Shown: piece after piece, positions 57,042 through 64,000 of the stretch
Numbering within the stretch: the stretch's first letter is position 1
How the letters are laid out: the number at the start of each line of letters is the position of its first letter
NCBI RefSeq assembly: GCF_024347675.1
Contig: NZ_AP024881.1
Span: 744,001-808,000, forward strand
Length of the DNA: 64,000 bases
Reading direction: 5' to 3'
DNA from: Vibrio ishigakensis
GTDB lineage: Bacteria > Pseudomonadota > Gammaproteobacteria > Enterobacterales > Vibrionaceae
Translations under genes and position numbers: made by a program
Notes under the pieces: generated by a model
What the model was told of the DNA's origin: nothing
The model's input: the letters and a program-made list of their open reading frames with translations, nothing else
Databases searched by the model: none

Positions 57042-57419
57042 CGTTCAATTTCCTTTGTTGATTTGAGTAAAGTTACGATTTGATATATTTCTTTACAAAA
57101 TAAATGCTACGTGGAAATTTTTACACATTAAAGAAGGCATACGGAATAACAGGATCGAGATCTAATAATTTATATTATTCCAAATGGAATAACATAACCT
57201 ATTGATTAGTAAATGTGTTTATACCATTGTTCATGTTGTAAATTGGTAAAAATAGGTATCAGAAGTGAAAATAATGTATTGATGCCGTTTATTGAATGAA
57301 AACTTATCAGTCATAGAAACCTCGGATCGACAGGGCTCATTGCTAGGTAGCATAAGAGTGATAAATGGGTTTTCAATTTTTTTTACATGAAGTTTTCAAT
57401 GATGCTATCAGGGTTCAGT
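57042..57419. other. AT-rich region between the LysR gene and the aminotransferase
   Basis: About 380 bases with no gene. It contains the dyad at 57175-57192 and another GGAATAAC copy at 57143-57150. Probably the promoter region of the aminotransferase operon and the 3' end of the LysR transcript. Confidence 0.45.
57175..57192. promoter_or_regulatory. Dyad operator candidate upstream of the aminotransferase
   Basis: TTATTCC-AAAT-GGAATAA, perfect seven-base arms. It is about 135 bases upstream of the aminotransferase start and contains the T-N11-A pattern used by LysR regulators. A further GGAATAAC lies 43 bases away. The adjacent LysR protein is the obvious candidate binder; inference only. 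Confidence 0.5.
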
Positions 57420-58325
57420 CTATTGATTGGGGCTTGGAGTGTTCATAGCTTGCTGTTTTAACCAGTTCTCTAGCTTAATAATTTCAGGTTGTCTGACTCG
57501 GTTTTTTTTACACATGAAGTAATAAGTATCCCCAGAGACGAGTCCTGGAGAGGGGATGTAAACCAGATCATTCTCAAGATCACGTTCGGTGATCATATAC
57601 TCACTGGCCAGTACCACACCTTGATCATAGCGTGCCGCTTCAATAGCCAAAAGCATATGGCTAAAGTACTGCATGTTGGCATCTTTCGGCAGATCAACGC
57701 CCAACTCTTCACACCAGCGTTGCCAGTCCTTACCTTTTTCCCAATAGATGGACTCACTGGATAAAAGTGGCAACTCTAAGATGGCGTCGGGCAGCTTTTT
57801 ATCTTGTAGCTCGTTCCAGATAGTGCGACTGCAGAGTGGATATAGGATCTCTTTCACCAAGGGCACAATATGGAAGTTTTTCTGCGGTGGAGCGACCGTG
57901 ATAAAGCAATCGGCAATGTTGTCACTAAATTCAGTGTCGTTCGCTACCATATTGGGGATGAGTTCAATCTCTGGGTGGGCTCGTTTAAATTCGGACAGCC
58001 TAGGAATAAGCCACTTCACCGCCAGAGAGCTATAGATTGCTAGCCTTATTTGCCCAGCCTCACCTTCTCGGATCTTTTGACTTGCTTTAGAAATGGAGTA
58101 GATAGCAGGGGTGATTTCCTCAAGATAGAGGGCTCCGGACTGGGATAGGGAAAGCTTCCTGCCTTGGCGCACAAACAACTGCTCACCTAAATACTCTTCG
58201 AGCAGGCGTACCTGATGACTGACCGCACTTTGGGTAACATTGAGCTCTTCTGCCGCTTTGGAAAAGCTCAGAAGCCTAGCAACGGATTCGAAGTAGTGGA
58301 CGGCACGCAGTGGAGGAAGTTTCAT
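57420..58325 (-). CDS. LysR-family transcriptional regulator (GcvA-like)
   Basis: 301 residues. The N-terminal helix-turn-helix is LSFSKAAEELNVTQSAVSHQ and the start PPLRAVHYFESVAR is typical of the GcvA subgroup. The C-terminal part is a substrate-binding-like effector domain. It is codirectional with the aminotransferase operon downstream and divergent from an EamA transporter, so either could be its target. Confidence 0.92.
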   Translation of the reverse strand: MKLPPLRAVHYFESVARLLSFSKAAEELNVTQSAVSHQVRLLEEYLGEQLFVRQGRKLSLSQSGALYLEEITPAIYSISKASQKIREGEAGQIRLAIYSSLAVKWLIPRLSEFKRAHPEIELIPNMVANDTEFSDNIADCFITVAPPQKNFHIVPLVKEILYPLCSRTIWNELQDKKLPDAILELPLLSSESIYWEKGKDWQRWCEELGVDLPKDANMQYFSHMLLAIEAARYDQGVVLASEYMITERDLENDLVYIPSPGLVSGDTYYFMCKKNRVRQPEIIKLENWLKQQAMNTPSPNQ

Positions 58326-58424
58326 TATCTATTTTTCTAATACTTAATATCAAAAACATCATTTAACTTCATCCTAATCTATAGAGTAGTCTAGCGCCAT
58401 TCAAACTGAACTGGAGGAATGGCT

Positions 58425-59279
58425 ATGTCTGTGAAATCTGTTGGCGCTGCGATGACGCTTCTTATCATCGGCAATCTCGTGGCTGTGCTTTCAGATGCTC
58501 TGATCAAGAGTGTGAGTGCTTCAGTACCTGTATTTCAGTTTGTATTCTTTAGGCAGTTAACTGCGGTGTTGCTACTACTTCCTCTGTACCTTTTCTCAGA
58601 TAAGCAGGGCTTGAGTCAGGGACTGAAGTGGCATGCTGCTCGAGCGCATGTGTGGCTACTTGGTGCCATCTTTATGGTCTATGCGATTGGCGCTATGCCT
58701 CTAGCCACAGCCAATGCCATCTTCTATGCCGCGCCTCTAATCATGCTGCCTCTGGCTGCCTTGTTCTTTAAAGAACAATTAACCAAGGCAAGCTTGCTGG
58801 TGGCTGTGGTGGGCTTTGTAGGCGTGCTGGTGATCATTCGTCCCACCGAGATCAGTTGGGCAGCGATATCAGCGCTAGTGGTTGCGCTGACCTTAGCTGT
58901 GAACAATCTACTTATTCGTAAGATTCCGCCCACACAGTCAGTGGTGCAGACGTTGCTTATGACAAACCTAGTGGGTATGCCGGTCGCCCTTGGGCTTGCT
59001 GTGTATGAAGGGCATTCGTGGCAGTGGGATCTGGTGCCAGTGGCGATGGCCTCTAGCGGTTTTATTCTTGTCTATGCAGCGACCTGTGTTTTTGCCTATC
59101 GCGCGGTGGAAAGTAACAAGATCGCCAGCGCCGAATACAGTGGTCTGATAGGTGCGGTATTGGTAGGTGTGGTGTGGTTTCAAGAGATCCCAGATATCTA
59201 CATGCTAGCTGGGACCTTAATGATTATCGCACCTCTACTTTGGCTGTCGAAACATGAGAAGAGGCGAGTAGCTAGCTAG
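58425..59279 (+). CDS. EamA/DMT family transporter
   Basis: 284 residues with about ten membrane helices in two EamA repeats. Of two in-frame ATG codons I choose 58425, because GGAGG is then seven bases upstream (the first, 58419, is only one base from it). Family members export amino acids and other metabolites; the substrate is unknown. Divergent from the LysR gene (99 bases), a classic regulator-exporter arrangement. It overlaps the convergent DksA-like gene by four bases. Confidence 0.88.
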   Translation: MSVKSVGAAMTLLIIGNLVAVLSDALIKSVSASVPVFQFVFFRQLTAVLLLLPLYLFSDKQGLSQGLKWHAARAHVWLLGAIFMVYAIGAMPLATANAIFYAAPLIMLPLAALFFKEQLTKASLLVAVVGFVGVLVIIRPTEISWAAISALVVALTLAVNNLLIRKIPPTQSVVQTLLMTNLVGMPVALGLAVYEGHSWQWDLVPVAMASSGFILVYAATCVFAYRAVESNKIASAEYSGLIGAVLVGVVWFQEIPDIYMLAGTLMIIAPLLWLSKHEKRRVAS

Positions 59280-59632
59280 TCTTCTATGTTGGTGGAGGCC
59301 CAAGGAATGGCTTTTAATCGAGCGAATGAAATGGGCTCTCCACTCTTGTCACTGACCCCGTATTGTCCACTGTCTAACCGAGCCATGGCGTCTCTGACCT
59401 GAATGAGTAGCTCTTGATTGCCTTGATAGAGACTGGTCGCGCGAATACTTTCATCCTTGAGGCGCGCTGAGTCTGCCATATCTATGATGGAGCAGTCCTG
59501 CTTTTGTGTGATGGCTTGTTTTAGCTCTTTTTCTTGGTTTAGCAAAAACACTAGCTTCTCTTTTAGTAACAAAGCGAGTTGTTCCAGTTCTTCATTAGAT
59601 AGTTCTGCGTCTGGATGGGCGTGATAGGGCAT
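59276..59632 (-). CDS. DksA/TraR-like protein lacking the zinc-finger cysteines
   Basis: 118 residues. A coiled-coil N-terminal half (about 15-75) and the DksA tail RLDSGQYGVSDKSGEPISF with ARLKAIP. In DksA the GVCxxCGE segment holds two zinc cysteines; here both are Ser, and the second pair is gone because the protein ends WASTNIED. So the fold must hold without zinc, or function has drifted. DksA proteins bind the RNA polymerase secondary channel; the acidic coiled-coil tip here is not the DksA one that I can identify. Confidence 0.78.
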   Translation of the reverse strand: MPYHAHPDAELSNEELEQLALLLKEKLVFLLNQEKELKQAITQKQDCSIIDMADSARLKDESIRATSLYQGNQELLIQVRDAMARLDSGQYGVSDKSGEPISFARLKAIPWASTNIED

Positions 59633-59889
59633 GTGTGAACTCCAAAATCTAAATCAGACTAAGTCTAGTACAGCGCTAGTTATTCTTTATCGGCCAACTA
59701 GAGACCGCGCTGCTATCTATTATCTAATGGGTTTCTCTAAATCCGAGCAGGAACGGAGAAGTCTGCTATTTTTACAATGATTGGTTGTAACTATTTGCTT
59801 TTATTCAGGTTATTTCTAGAATAAGACCAAGATCACAGTATGTGCGGTTTAATGGCCTGTGAATGTTTGAATTGTTTAGGGGAACAAGG
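59633..59889. other. Intergenic region before the haloacid dehalogenase
   Basis: About 257 bases. It contains an inverted repeat TTACAA-N7-TTGTAA at 59772-59790, an operator candidate some 100 bases before the dehalogenase gene. No gene seen. Confidence 0.4.
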
Positions 59890-60558
59890 ATGGCAACAAC
59901 CTTGGCGTTTGATGTTTACGGTACCTTGATTGATACCCATGGTGTGACCAAGCTGCTTGAGCAGTGGCTTGGGAATAAGGCACTGGCTTTCAGCCAAACC
60001 TGGCGAGATAAGCAATTAGAGTATTCGTTTCGTCGCGGTCTGATGAATAGCTATCAACCTTTTACTGTCTGCACTCAGGACGCCCTCGAATACGCCTGTG
60101 AGTTGCACAGGCTTCCTCTTTCATCGCATCAAAGAAATCTGCTTATGCAGAGCTACCTTGAACTCCCGGCTTTTTCTGATGTAGAACCAGCTTTGGATAA
60201 GTTAGAAAAGATGGGCGCTACGCTGGTAGCATTTTCTAACGGTGAACAGAACACGGTGAAAATGCTTCTCAAACAAGCCGGTCTTCTTGGCTACTTTCAA
60301 CAGGTAGTGAGCTGCGAAGATGTGAAAACCTTTAAGCCAAATCCATCTGTATACCAACACCTGACCGAGCAAGCCAATTCTCAAAAATCGGATACCTGGC
60401 TGGTATCGAGTAACTCCTTTGACGTTATTGGAGCACGTAGCTTTGGTCTTAATGCTGCTTGGGTTAAGCGCACGTCATTAAGTCTTCTTGACCCTTGGGA
60501 TATCACACCTAATTGCACGGTTGAGAGTTTAACCGAGCTCTCTGATCTCTTTTCTTAA
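59890..60558 (+). CDS. Haloacid dehalogenase, type II (HAD superfamily)
   Basis: 222 residues. Motifs are typical of L-2-haloacid dehalogenases: FDVYGTLIDTHG (nucleophile Asp), AFSNGEQNTV, FKPNPSVYQHL and SSNSFDVIGARSFGL. Family chemistry is hydrolytic removal of halide from 2-haloacids, though many members are general phosphatases or of unknown use. I place the start at ATG 59890 with AGGGGAA upstream; the frame is open to 59863. Confidence 0.87.
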   Translation: MATTLAFDVYGTLIDTHGVTKLLEQWLGNKALAFSQTWRDKQLEYSFRRGLMNSYQPFTVCTQDALEYACELHRLPLSSHQRNLLMQSYLELPAFSDVEPALDKLEKMGATLVAFSNGEQNTVKMLLKQAGLLGYFQQVVSCEDVKTFKPNPSVYQHLTEQANSQKSDTWLVSSNSFDVIGARSFGLNAAWVKRTSLSLLDPWDITPNCTVESLTELSDLFS

Positions 60559-60590
60559 ACCCTGTTGACCTGTCTACAGGTATAGGGTTT
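60557..60590 (+). other. Hairpin after the haloacid dehalogenase gene
   Basis: AAACCCT / AGGGTTT with inner ACCTG / CAGGT, beginning at the stop codon. It lacks a T-run, so termination is doubtful. The GTTGACC inside only resembles the terminal repeat of the 43645 element by a short match. Confidence 0.45.
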
Positions 60591-60622
60591 ACAGTCTCGC
60601 CCTCAGATTAAGGAGGTGAGAC

Positions 60623-61507
60623 GTGTTTGCAGTAAATCGAATTAAATTGGGTATCTCAGATGCCCATCCAGCCTTGGTTGGCATCAGTCTGGCCTTGGCC
60701 TCTACGGCACTGTTTACCTTAGTGGGCGTTTTGGTGCGTGTCCTAAGCGACAGTGTGAGTCCATTTCAGATCTTATTCTTTCGCCAATTGGTGTTCGTCG
60801 CCATTTTGCTACCAGCGATGCTTAAACTGGGTAAACAGTTGTTTAATCCCTTTAGTGTGCGTCTGCATTTGTTGCGGATCTGCGGAGCGTTTTTTGCCCT
60901 TTACCTAGGGTTTATCGCTTATGCGAATCTGCCTTTCGCTACTGCTACTGCGCTGGGTTTTACTCAAGTTTTGTTCGTGTTGTTTATCTCTAAGCTATTT
61001 CTTAGTGAAGATATAACGGCCTCACGCGTTATTACTATTGCCGTGGGCTTTGTTGGGGTGATCATGGTAGTGCAGCCAGAGAACGCTTCTCTCAATTATG
61101 TACTTGTCGGATTGACAGCAGCTCTTGGTGCAGCCGTGGCTGTGGTGTGCGTGCGCAAAATGGCGGCGTATGAATCACGGACGGTACTCCTAAGCTATCA
61201 AGCTCTGTTCGTGGGGATTATTGCCTTGGTGCCGTGTTTGTTTGACTGGTATTGGCCAACGCCTAGAGAGTTCGGTTTGCTGGTGTGTGTCGGTGTGATC
61301 TCTTCTGTTGCTCAATTTATTGGGGTAACCGCCTATAAATGGGCAGAGGCAAATATAGTGGCCAATGTGGAGTATGCAAAGATCATATACTCGCTGATTA
61401 TTGGCTACCTGTTGTTTGCCGAGGTGCCAAACTCATTGGCAATTGTTGGCGCGGTGTTTATTCTGATGAGTGCTGTTATCCCCTTTATCAAGTTGCGCAA
61501 GGAGTAG
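60623..61507 (+). CDS. EamA/DMT family transporter
   Basis: 294 residues, about ten membrane helices, two EamA repeats. The start is GTG at 60623 with an unusually complete Shine-Dalgarno AAGGAGGTGA upstream, which may compensate for the weak start codon. The MerR gene begins two bases after its stop, so this exporter and regulator form an operon. Substrate unknown. Confidence 0.88.
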   Translation: MFAVNRIKLGISDAHPALVGISLALASTALFTLVGVLVRVLSDSVSPFQILFFRQLVFVAILLPAMLKLGKQLFNPFSVRLHLLRICGAFFALYLGFIAYANLPFATATALGFTQVLFVLFISKLFLSEDITASRVITIAVGFVGVIMVVQPENASLNYVLVGLTAALGAAVAVVCVRKMAAYESRTVLLSYQALFVGIIALVPCLFDWYWPTPREFGLLVCVGVISSVAQFIGVTAYKWAEANIVANVEYAKIIYSLIIGYLLFAEVPNSLAIVGAVFILMSAVIPFIKLRKE

Positions 61508-61509
61508 CT

Positions 61510-62031
61510 GTGTATTCTGTGTCAAAATTGGCTAAGCTGTGCGGATTGTCGCGTACCACCATTCTTTACTATGAAAAAGAAGGATTGCTGACGCCGGCTA
61601 TGCGCTCAGAAAATGGCTATCGCTGGTATTCAGATAAAGAGTTGGACAAGCTCAAGGCGATAAATTCCTATCGCTCATTTGGTATGCCGGTGAATCAGAT
61701 AAGAGAGCTTCTTGATAAATCAGATGAGCTGAAACAAGAGCAGGTTTTGCTTAATCAATTCAATGCCCTAGAAAAAGAGATACAGAAGCTAAGGTCACAG
61801 CAACAGGCGATAGTAACTCTGTTAGAGCAACCACAACTCCTTACCGGACAAGAGCTGTCTAAAGAGCGCTGGGTTACCATCATGCAAGGGGCGGGCTTTG
61901 ATGAAAAAGACATGCAAAATTGGCACAAAGAGTTTGAAAAACTTGAGCCAGACGCACATCAGGAATTTTTAGAATCGTTGAATATTGATGAACAAGAGAT
62001 CAAACAGATACGTGAGTGGTCCCGCTCATGA
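61510..62031 (+). CDS. MerR-family transcriptional regulator
   Basis: 173 residues from GTG 61510, with AGGAG six bases upstream. Winged-helix MerR domain at the N-terminus (YSVSKLAKLCGLSRTTILYYEKEGLL), then the dimerisation coiled coil (about 80-110) and a short effector region without metal-binding cysteines. It overlaps the NIPSNAP gene by four bases. It may control the EamA gene or its own operon. Confidence 0.9.
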   Translation: MYSVSKLAKLCGLSRTTILYYEKEGLLTPAMRSENGYRWYSDKELDKLKAINSYRSFGMPVNQIRELLDKSDELKQEQVLLNQFNALEKEIQKLRSQQQAIVTLLEQPQLLTGQELSKERWVTIMQGAGFDEKDMQNWHKEFEKLEPDAHQEFLESLNIDEQEIKQIREWSRS

Positions 62032-62342
62032 TAGTTGAACTAAGAGAATATAAGCTAAGACCGGATAAGATTCAGACTTGGCTAGACTGGATGAAGCAGG
62101 ACGTAATACCTCATCAGATATCTAAGGGCATGCGCGTGATAGATACCTATATCTATCAAGATGAATCTGGTGATACTTGGTTTGTATGGCTAAGAGAATT
62201 TGATAACCAAGAGCAAAAAGCCAAGGTGTATGCCAATACCTATGATGAGTATTGGATTGAACACTACAGGCCTAAGGTATTTCAGCACATCTACCAAGAC
62301 TCAATTCGTGTGCGTGAGTTAAGTCCGGCAAATCTAACCTAG
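62028..62342 (+). CDS. NIPSNAP family protein
   Basis: 104 residues. The start MIVELREYKLRPDK is the NIPSNAP signature, a ferredoxin-like (dimeric alpha-beta barrel) fold of unknown biochemical role. ATG 62028 overlaps the MerR stop (ATGA). Last of EamA-MerR-NIPSNAP; it converges on the NifW-like gene and overlaps it by four bases. Confidence 0.85.
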   Translation: MIVELREYKLRPDKIQTWLDWMKQDVIPHQISKGMRVIDTYIYQDESGDTWFVWLREFDNQEQKAKVYANTYDEYWIEHYRPKVFQHIYQDSIRVRELSPANLT

Positions 62343-62614
62343 CGCCTCAAGCAAGAGGTGCAGCCTCGACATGCAGAACGGGTGTGAGGGTCGAGACGTC
62401 CACGCTGTATCTTGCAATAAGCATTTCTAAGCGCTCTACGGGTGGCAAACCAATCGTCCGGTTTTGCCATCAGCAGATAGCCGTTGAAGCGCTTGGTCAG
62501 CGGCTTTCTATATTCGTTCAAGAATTTAGTATCGTAGTCCACCTCAAGAAACTCGAAAACCTGCTCTAGGCTTTCGAGGTGACTTAGATGCTCTTTGATA
62601 TAGGGCGTACTCAT
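62339..62614 (-). CDS. Small NifW-like protein
   Basis: 91 residues. LESLEQVFEFLEVDYD and RFNGYLL resemble the NifW (nitrogenase-stabilising) family, which also occurs in non-diazotrophs. No nif genes are in this window, so a nitrogenase role is unlikely here. The C-terminus RSACRGCTSCLRR has three close cysteines that could bind metal. It starts two bases after the drug-transporter stop, so it belongs to the MarR-MFS operon. Confidence 0.6.
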   Translation of the reverse strand: MSTPYIKEHLSHLESLEQVFEFLEVDYDTKFLNEYRKPLTKRFNGYLLMAKPDDWFATRRALRNAYCKIQRGRLDPHTRSACRGCTSCLRR

Positions 62615-62615
62615 C

Positions 62616-63818
62616 TTAGACCGCGTTCAGGTTGGCGGTGACGTAATTGCGGTTTTTTACCAGTAGCCACAATCCAAGGCCCACAGCGCCGATACCCATC
62701 TGAATCAAACCAAGGTTCTCTATAAGCATCTCAGGTCTAGTCGAAACCAATACCATACCTAGTGAGCCCGCCATCATGCTCGAGAACTGAATAATAGCAA
62801 CCGCAGAACCGGTATCTTTTTCTTGCTGATCTAGCATCAAGTTAGTGCCTGGAATACGCGTGGTAATAATGGCCATGGTCACTGGAGCTGCAATTAGAGC
62901 AAACAACCAAGGTGATAGGTGACCGACGGTAAAGGTTGCAACACCCAAAAGGGTAATCGCTAGGAAGCATGCGGTAATAATGGTCTTTGATGACACGCGC
63001 TTAGATACCTTCATATAGATAGTCGGGCCGAATGAGGCGAACAATGCATTGAAGGCAAAGGCGTAGCTGAACTCTTGCTCGGTTAGACCAAAGCCATTGA
63101 TATAGATATAAGAACCCGCTGCAAGAAAGGCCATCAAAGCCATAGGAGTGAGCGAGAATATCACCAGCAATGACACAAATCTTGGGTTGTTGAATACGGT
63201 TGCCAGGCGACTCCAGGAGCGCAGCATGGAGCCTTCATATCTGTGCTCTAAGGTTTCGGTATAGCAAAGGGCAATCAAGGTAGCGATAAAGCCAAAAACG
63301 CCCAGAGCAACAAACATCATGTGCCAGTTGGCAATCTTAAGCAAAAATGCGCCAATAACTGGAGCGACCATAGGCGCAATGATTACCAGCGACATGATAG
63401 TCGCCATAATACGCTCGCGTTCTCGACCATCGTAAAGGTCTTTCACGATTGCGGTTGCTACTACGGTAATGGCCGCACCACCAAATGCTTGTAGGGCGCG
63501 AGCACCGATTAAAAACTCGATACTGAATGCCAGTGCACACAATACGCTGGCTACCATGTATAGCCCAAGGCCTGTCAGCAAGATGGGCTTACGTCCAAAC
63601 TTTTCACTCAGAGGTCCCCAGAATAGAAGGCCTATGGCGTAGGTAACAAAATAAACGCTCAAGGTCAGATTCACCATGGCCTGCGTGGTACCTAAGACTT
63701 CAACCATTTGTGGCAGTGCGGGCAGATATAAGTCCGTGGTTAGTGGAGGGAAGGCACTGATGATCACTAAGAAAAATAGGGTACCTTTTTCACCCAATAC
63801 GGCTTGTGGTTTCTTCAA
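62616..63818 (-). CDS. Bcr/CflA family drug-resistance MFS transporter
   Basis: 400 residues, 12 membrane helices. The family signature TDLYLPALPQM near the N-terminus and the loop GPLSEKFGRKPILL (MFS motif A) are clear. Proton-driven export of drugs or metabolites. The MarR gene upstream (20 bases) is its likely regulator. Confidence 0.93.
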   Translation of the reverse strand: MKKPQAVLGEKGTLFFLVIISAFPPLTTDLYLPALPQMVEVLGTTQAMVNLTLSVYFVTYAIGLLFWGPLSEKFGRKPILLTGLGLYMVASVLCALAFSIEFLIGARALQAFGGAAITVVATAIVKDLYDGRERERIMATIMSLVIIAPMVAPVIGAFLLKIANWHMMFVALGVFGFIATLIALCYTETLEHRYEGSMLRSWSRLATVFNNPRFVSLLVIFSLTPMALMAFLAAGSYIYINGFGLTEQEFSYAFAFNALFASFGPTIYMKVSKRVSSKTIITACFLAITLLGVATFTVGHLSPWLFALIAAPVTMAIITTRIPGTNLMLDQQEKDTGSAVAIIQFSSMMAGSLGMVLVSTRPEMLIENLGLIQMGIGAVGLGLWLLVKNRNYVTANLNAV

Positions 63819-63837
63819 GATATGACTCCAATTTGGG

Positions 63838-64000
63838 TTATTTCAGGTTGTTGTTAAGGCGGCTTAGCAGGTCACACAGGGTTTGGACCTCAGTGGCATC
63901 AAAGCCTTGAAGCATATTCTCGACCATCTCCGACTCCACCTTATCTAGGCTGTTGAGTAGGGTCTCACCATTGTCACTCAAGGTTAGGTTTACTGAGCGT
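63838..64000 (-). CDS. MarR-family regulator, 3' end only (continues beyond the window)
   Basis: The last 53 codons are in the window. RSVNLTLSDNGETLL is the typical end of the MarR winged helix, followed by the C-terminal dimerisation helices, ending RLNNNLK. The DNA-recognition part lies outside the window. It is upstream of the Bcr/CflA gene on the same strand, the usual repressor-pump arrangement. Confidence 0.75.
   Translation of the reverse strand, partial: RSVNLTLSDNGETLLNSLDKVESEMVENMLQGFDATEVQTLCDLLSRLNNNLK

Noticed and set aside
60557..60590. Third copy of the GTTGACC-type terminal repeat.
   Set aside because: Only a short match (CTGTTGACCT); the sequence is explained as a hairpin with arms AAACCCT and AGGGTTT.
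1..64000. CRISPR arrays, tRNA or rRNA genes, prophage.
   Set aside because: No repeated spaced units, cloverleaf-like sequence or phage genes were seen on reading; a tRNA or CRISPR scan would confirm this.

Overview
The window is a piece of chromosome from a Vibrio or close Vibrionaceae relative. The evidence is gene order and protein type: tig-clpP-clpX-lon-hupB-ppiD; rhombosortase, DTW protein, dgt, yfbR, alaA and the men cluster in series; dsbB-nhaB-fadR with the long 279-residue FadR typical of vibrios; and an imuA-imuB-dnaE2 SOS cassette. I see no rRNA, tRNA, CRISPR array, prophage or complete insertion sequence. The one mobile-looking item is a structured element of about 266 bp at 43645-43910.

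Layout. 1-1062: the 3' end of gltX. 1222-9049: a very large periplasm-sensing hybrid histidine kinase, its HD-GYP response regulator, and a convergent GGDEF protein. 9050-17975: the protein-quality-control block tig, clpP, clpX, lon, hupB, ppiD, with a good sigma-32-type promoter far upstream of tig. 18103-23310: a ComEA-like protein, rhombosortase, a DTW protein, a small predicted envelope protein, dgt, yfbR and alaA. 23551-29680: menaquinone genes menF-menD-menH-menC-menE, with menB absent from its usual place. 29784-37727: a YeiH exporter, a Tim44-like protein, thpR, a HAD phosphatase, dsbB, nhaB, fadR and a small secreted protein. 37865-44483: an unknown lipoprotein, then a zinc-uptake locus (small membrane ORF, ABC ATPase, permease, binding protein, DUF1007, NicO-type transporter, convergent DUF2796) with a candidate Zur box, plus the structured element. 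44591-49745: the imuA-imuB-dnaE2 mutasome with a LexA box. 49909-52343: a DUF1800/DUF1501 pair. 52319-58325: a Tat-exported class V aminotransferase, a periplasmic binding protein and a GGDEF-EAL protein in a row, with a LysR regulator upstream. 58425-64000: two EamA transporters, a zinc-finger-less DksA-like protein, a haloacid dehalogenase, a MerR regulator, a NIPSNAP protein, a NifW-like protein, a Bcr/CflA drug transporter and the end of a MarR regulator.

How the parts work together. Second-messenger signalling recurs: an HD-GYP phosphodiesterase, a GGDEF cyclase and a GGDEF-EAL protein, two of them beside periplasmic solute-binding modules. The most interesting candidate system is the aminotransferase / binding protein / GGDEF-EAL row (52319-57041), where an exported PLP enzyme may make or remove a ligand that the binding protein reports to a c-di-GMP enzyme. 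Second is the zinc locus, where a coupled 43-residue membrane ORF opens the operon and the terminal repeat of the 266-bp element supplies the stop codon of the DUF2796 gene. A near-copy of the same repeat also sits on the dnaE2 stop codon.
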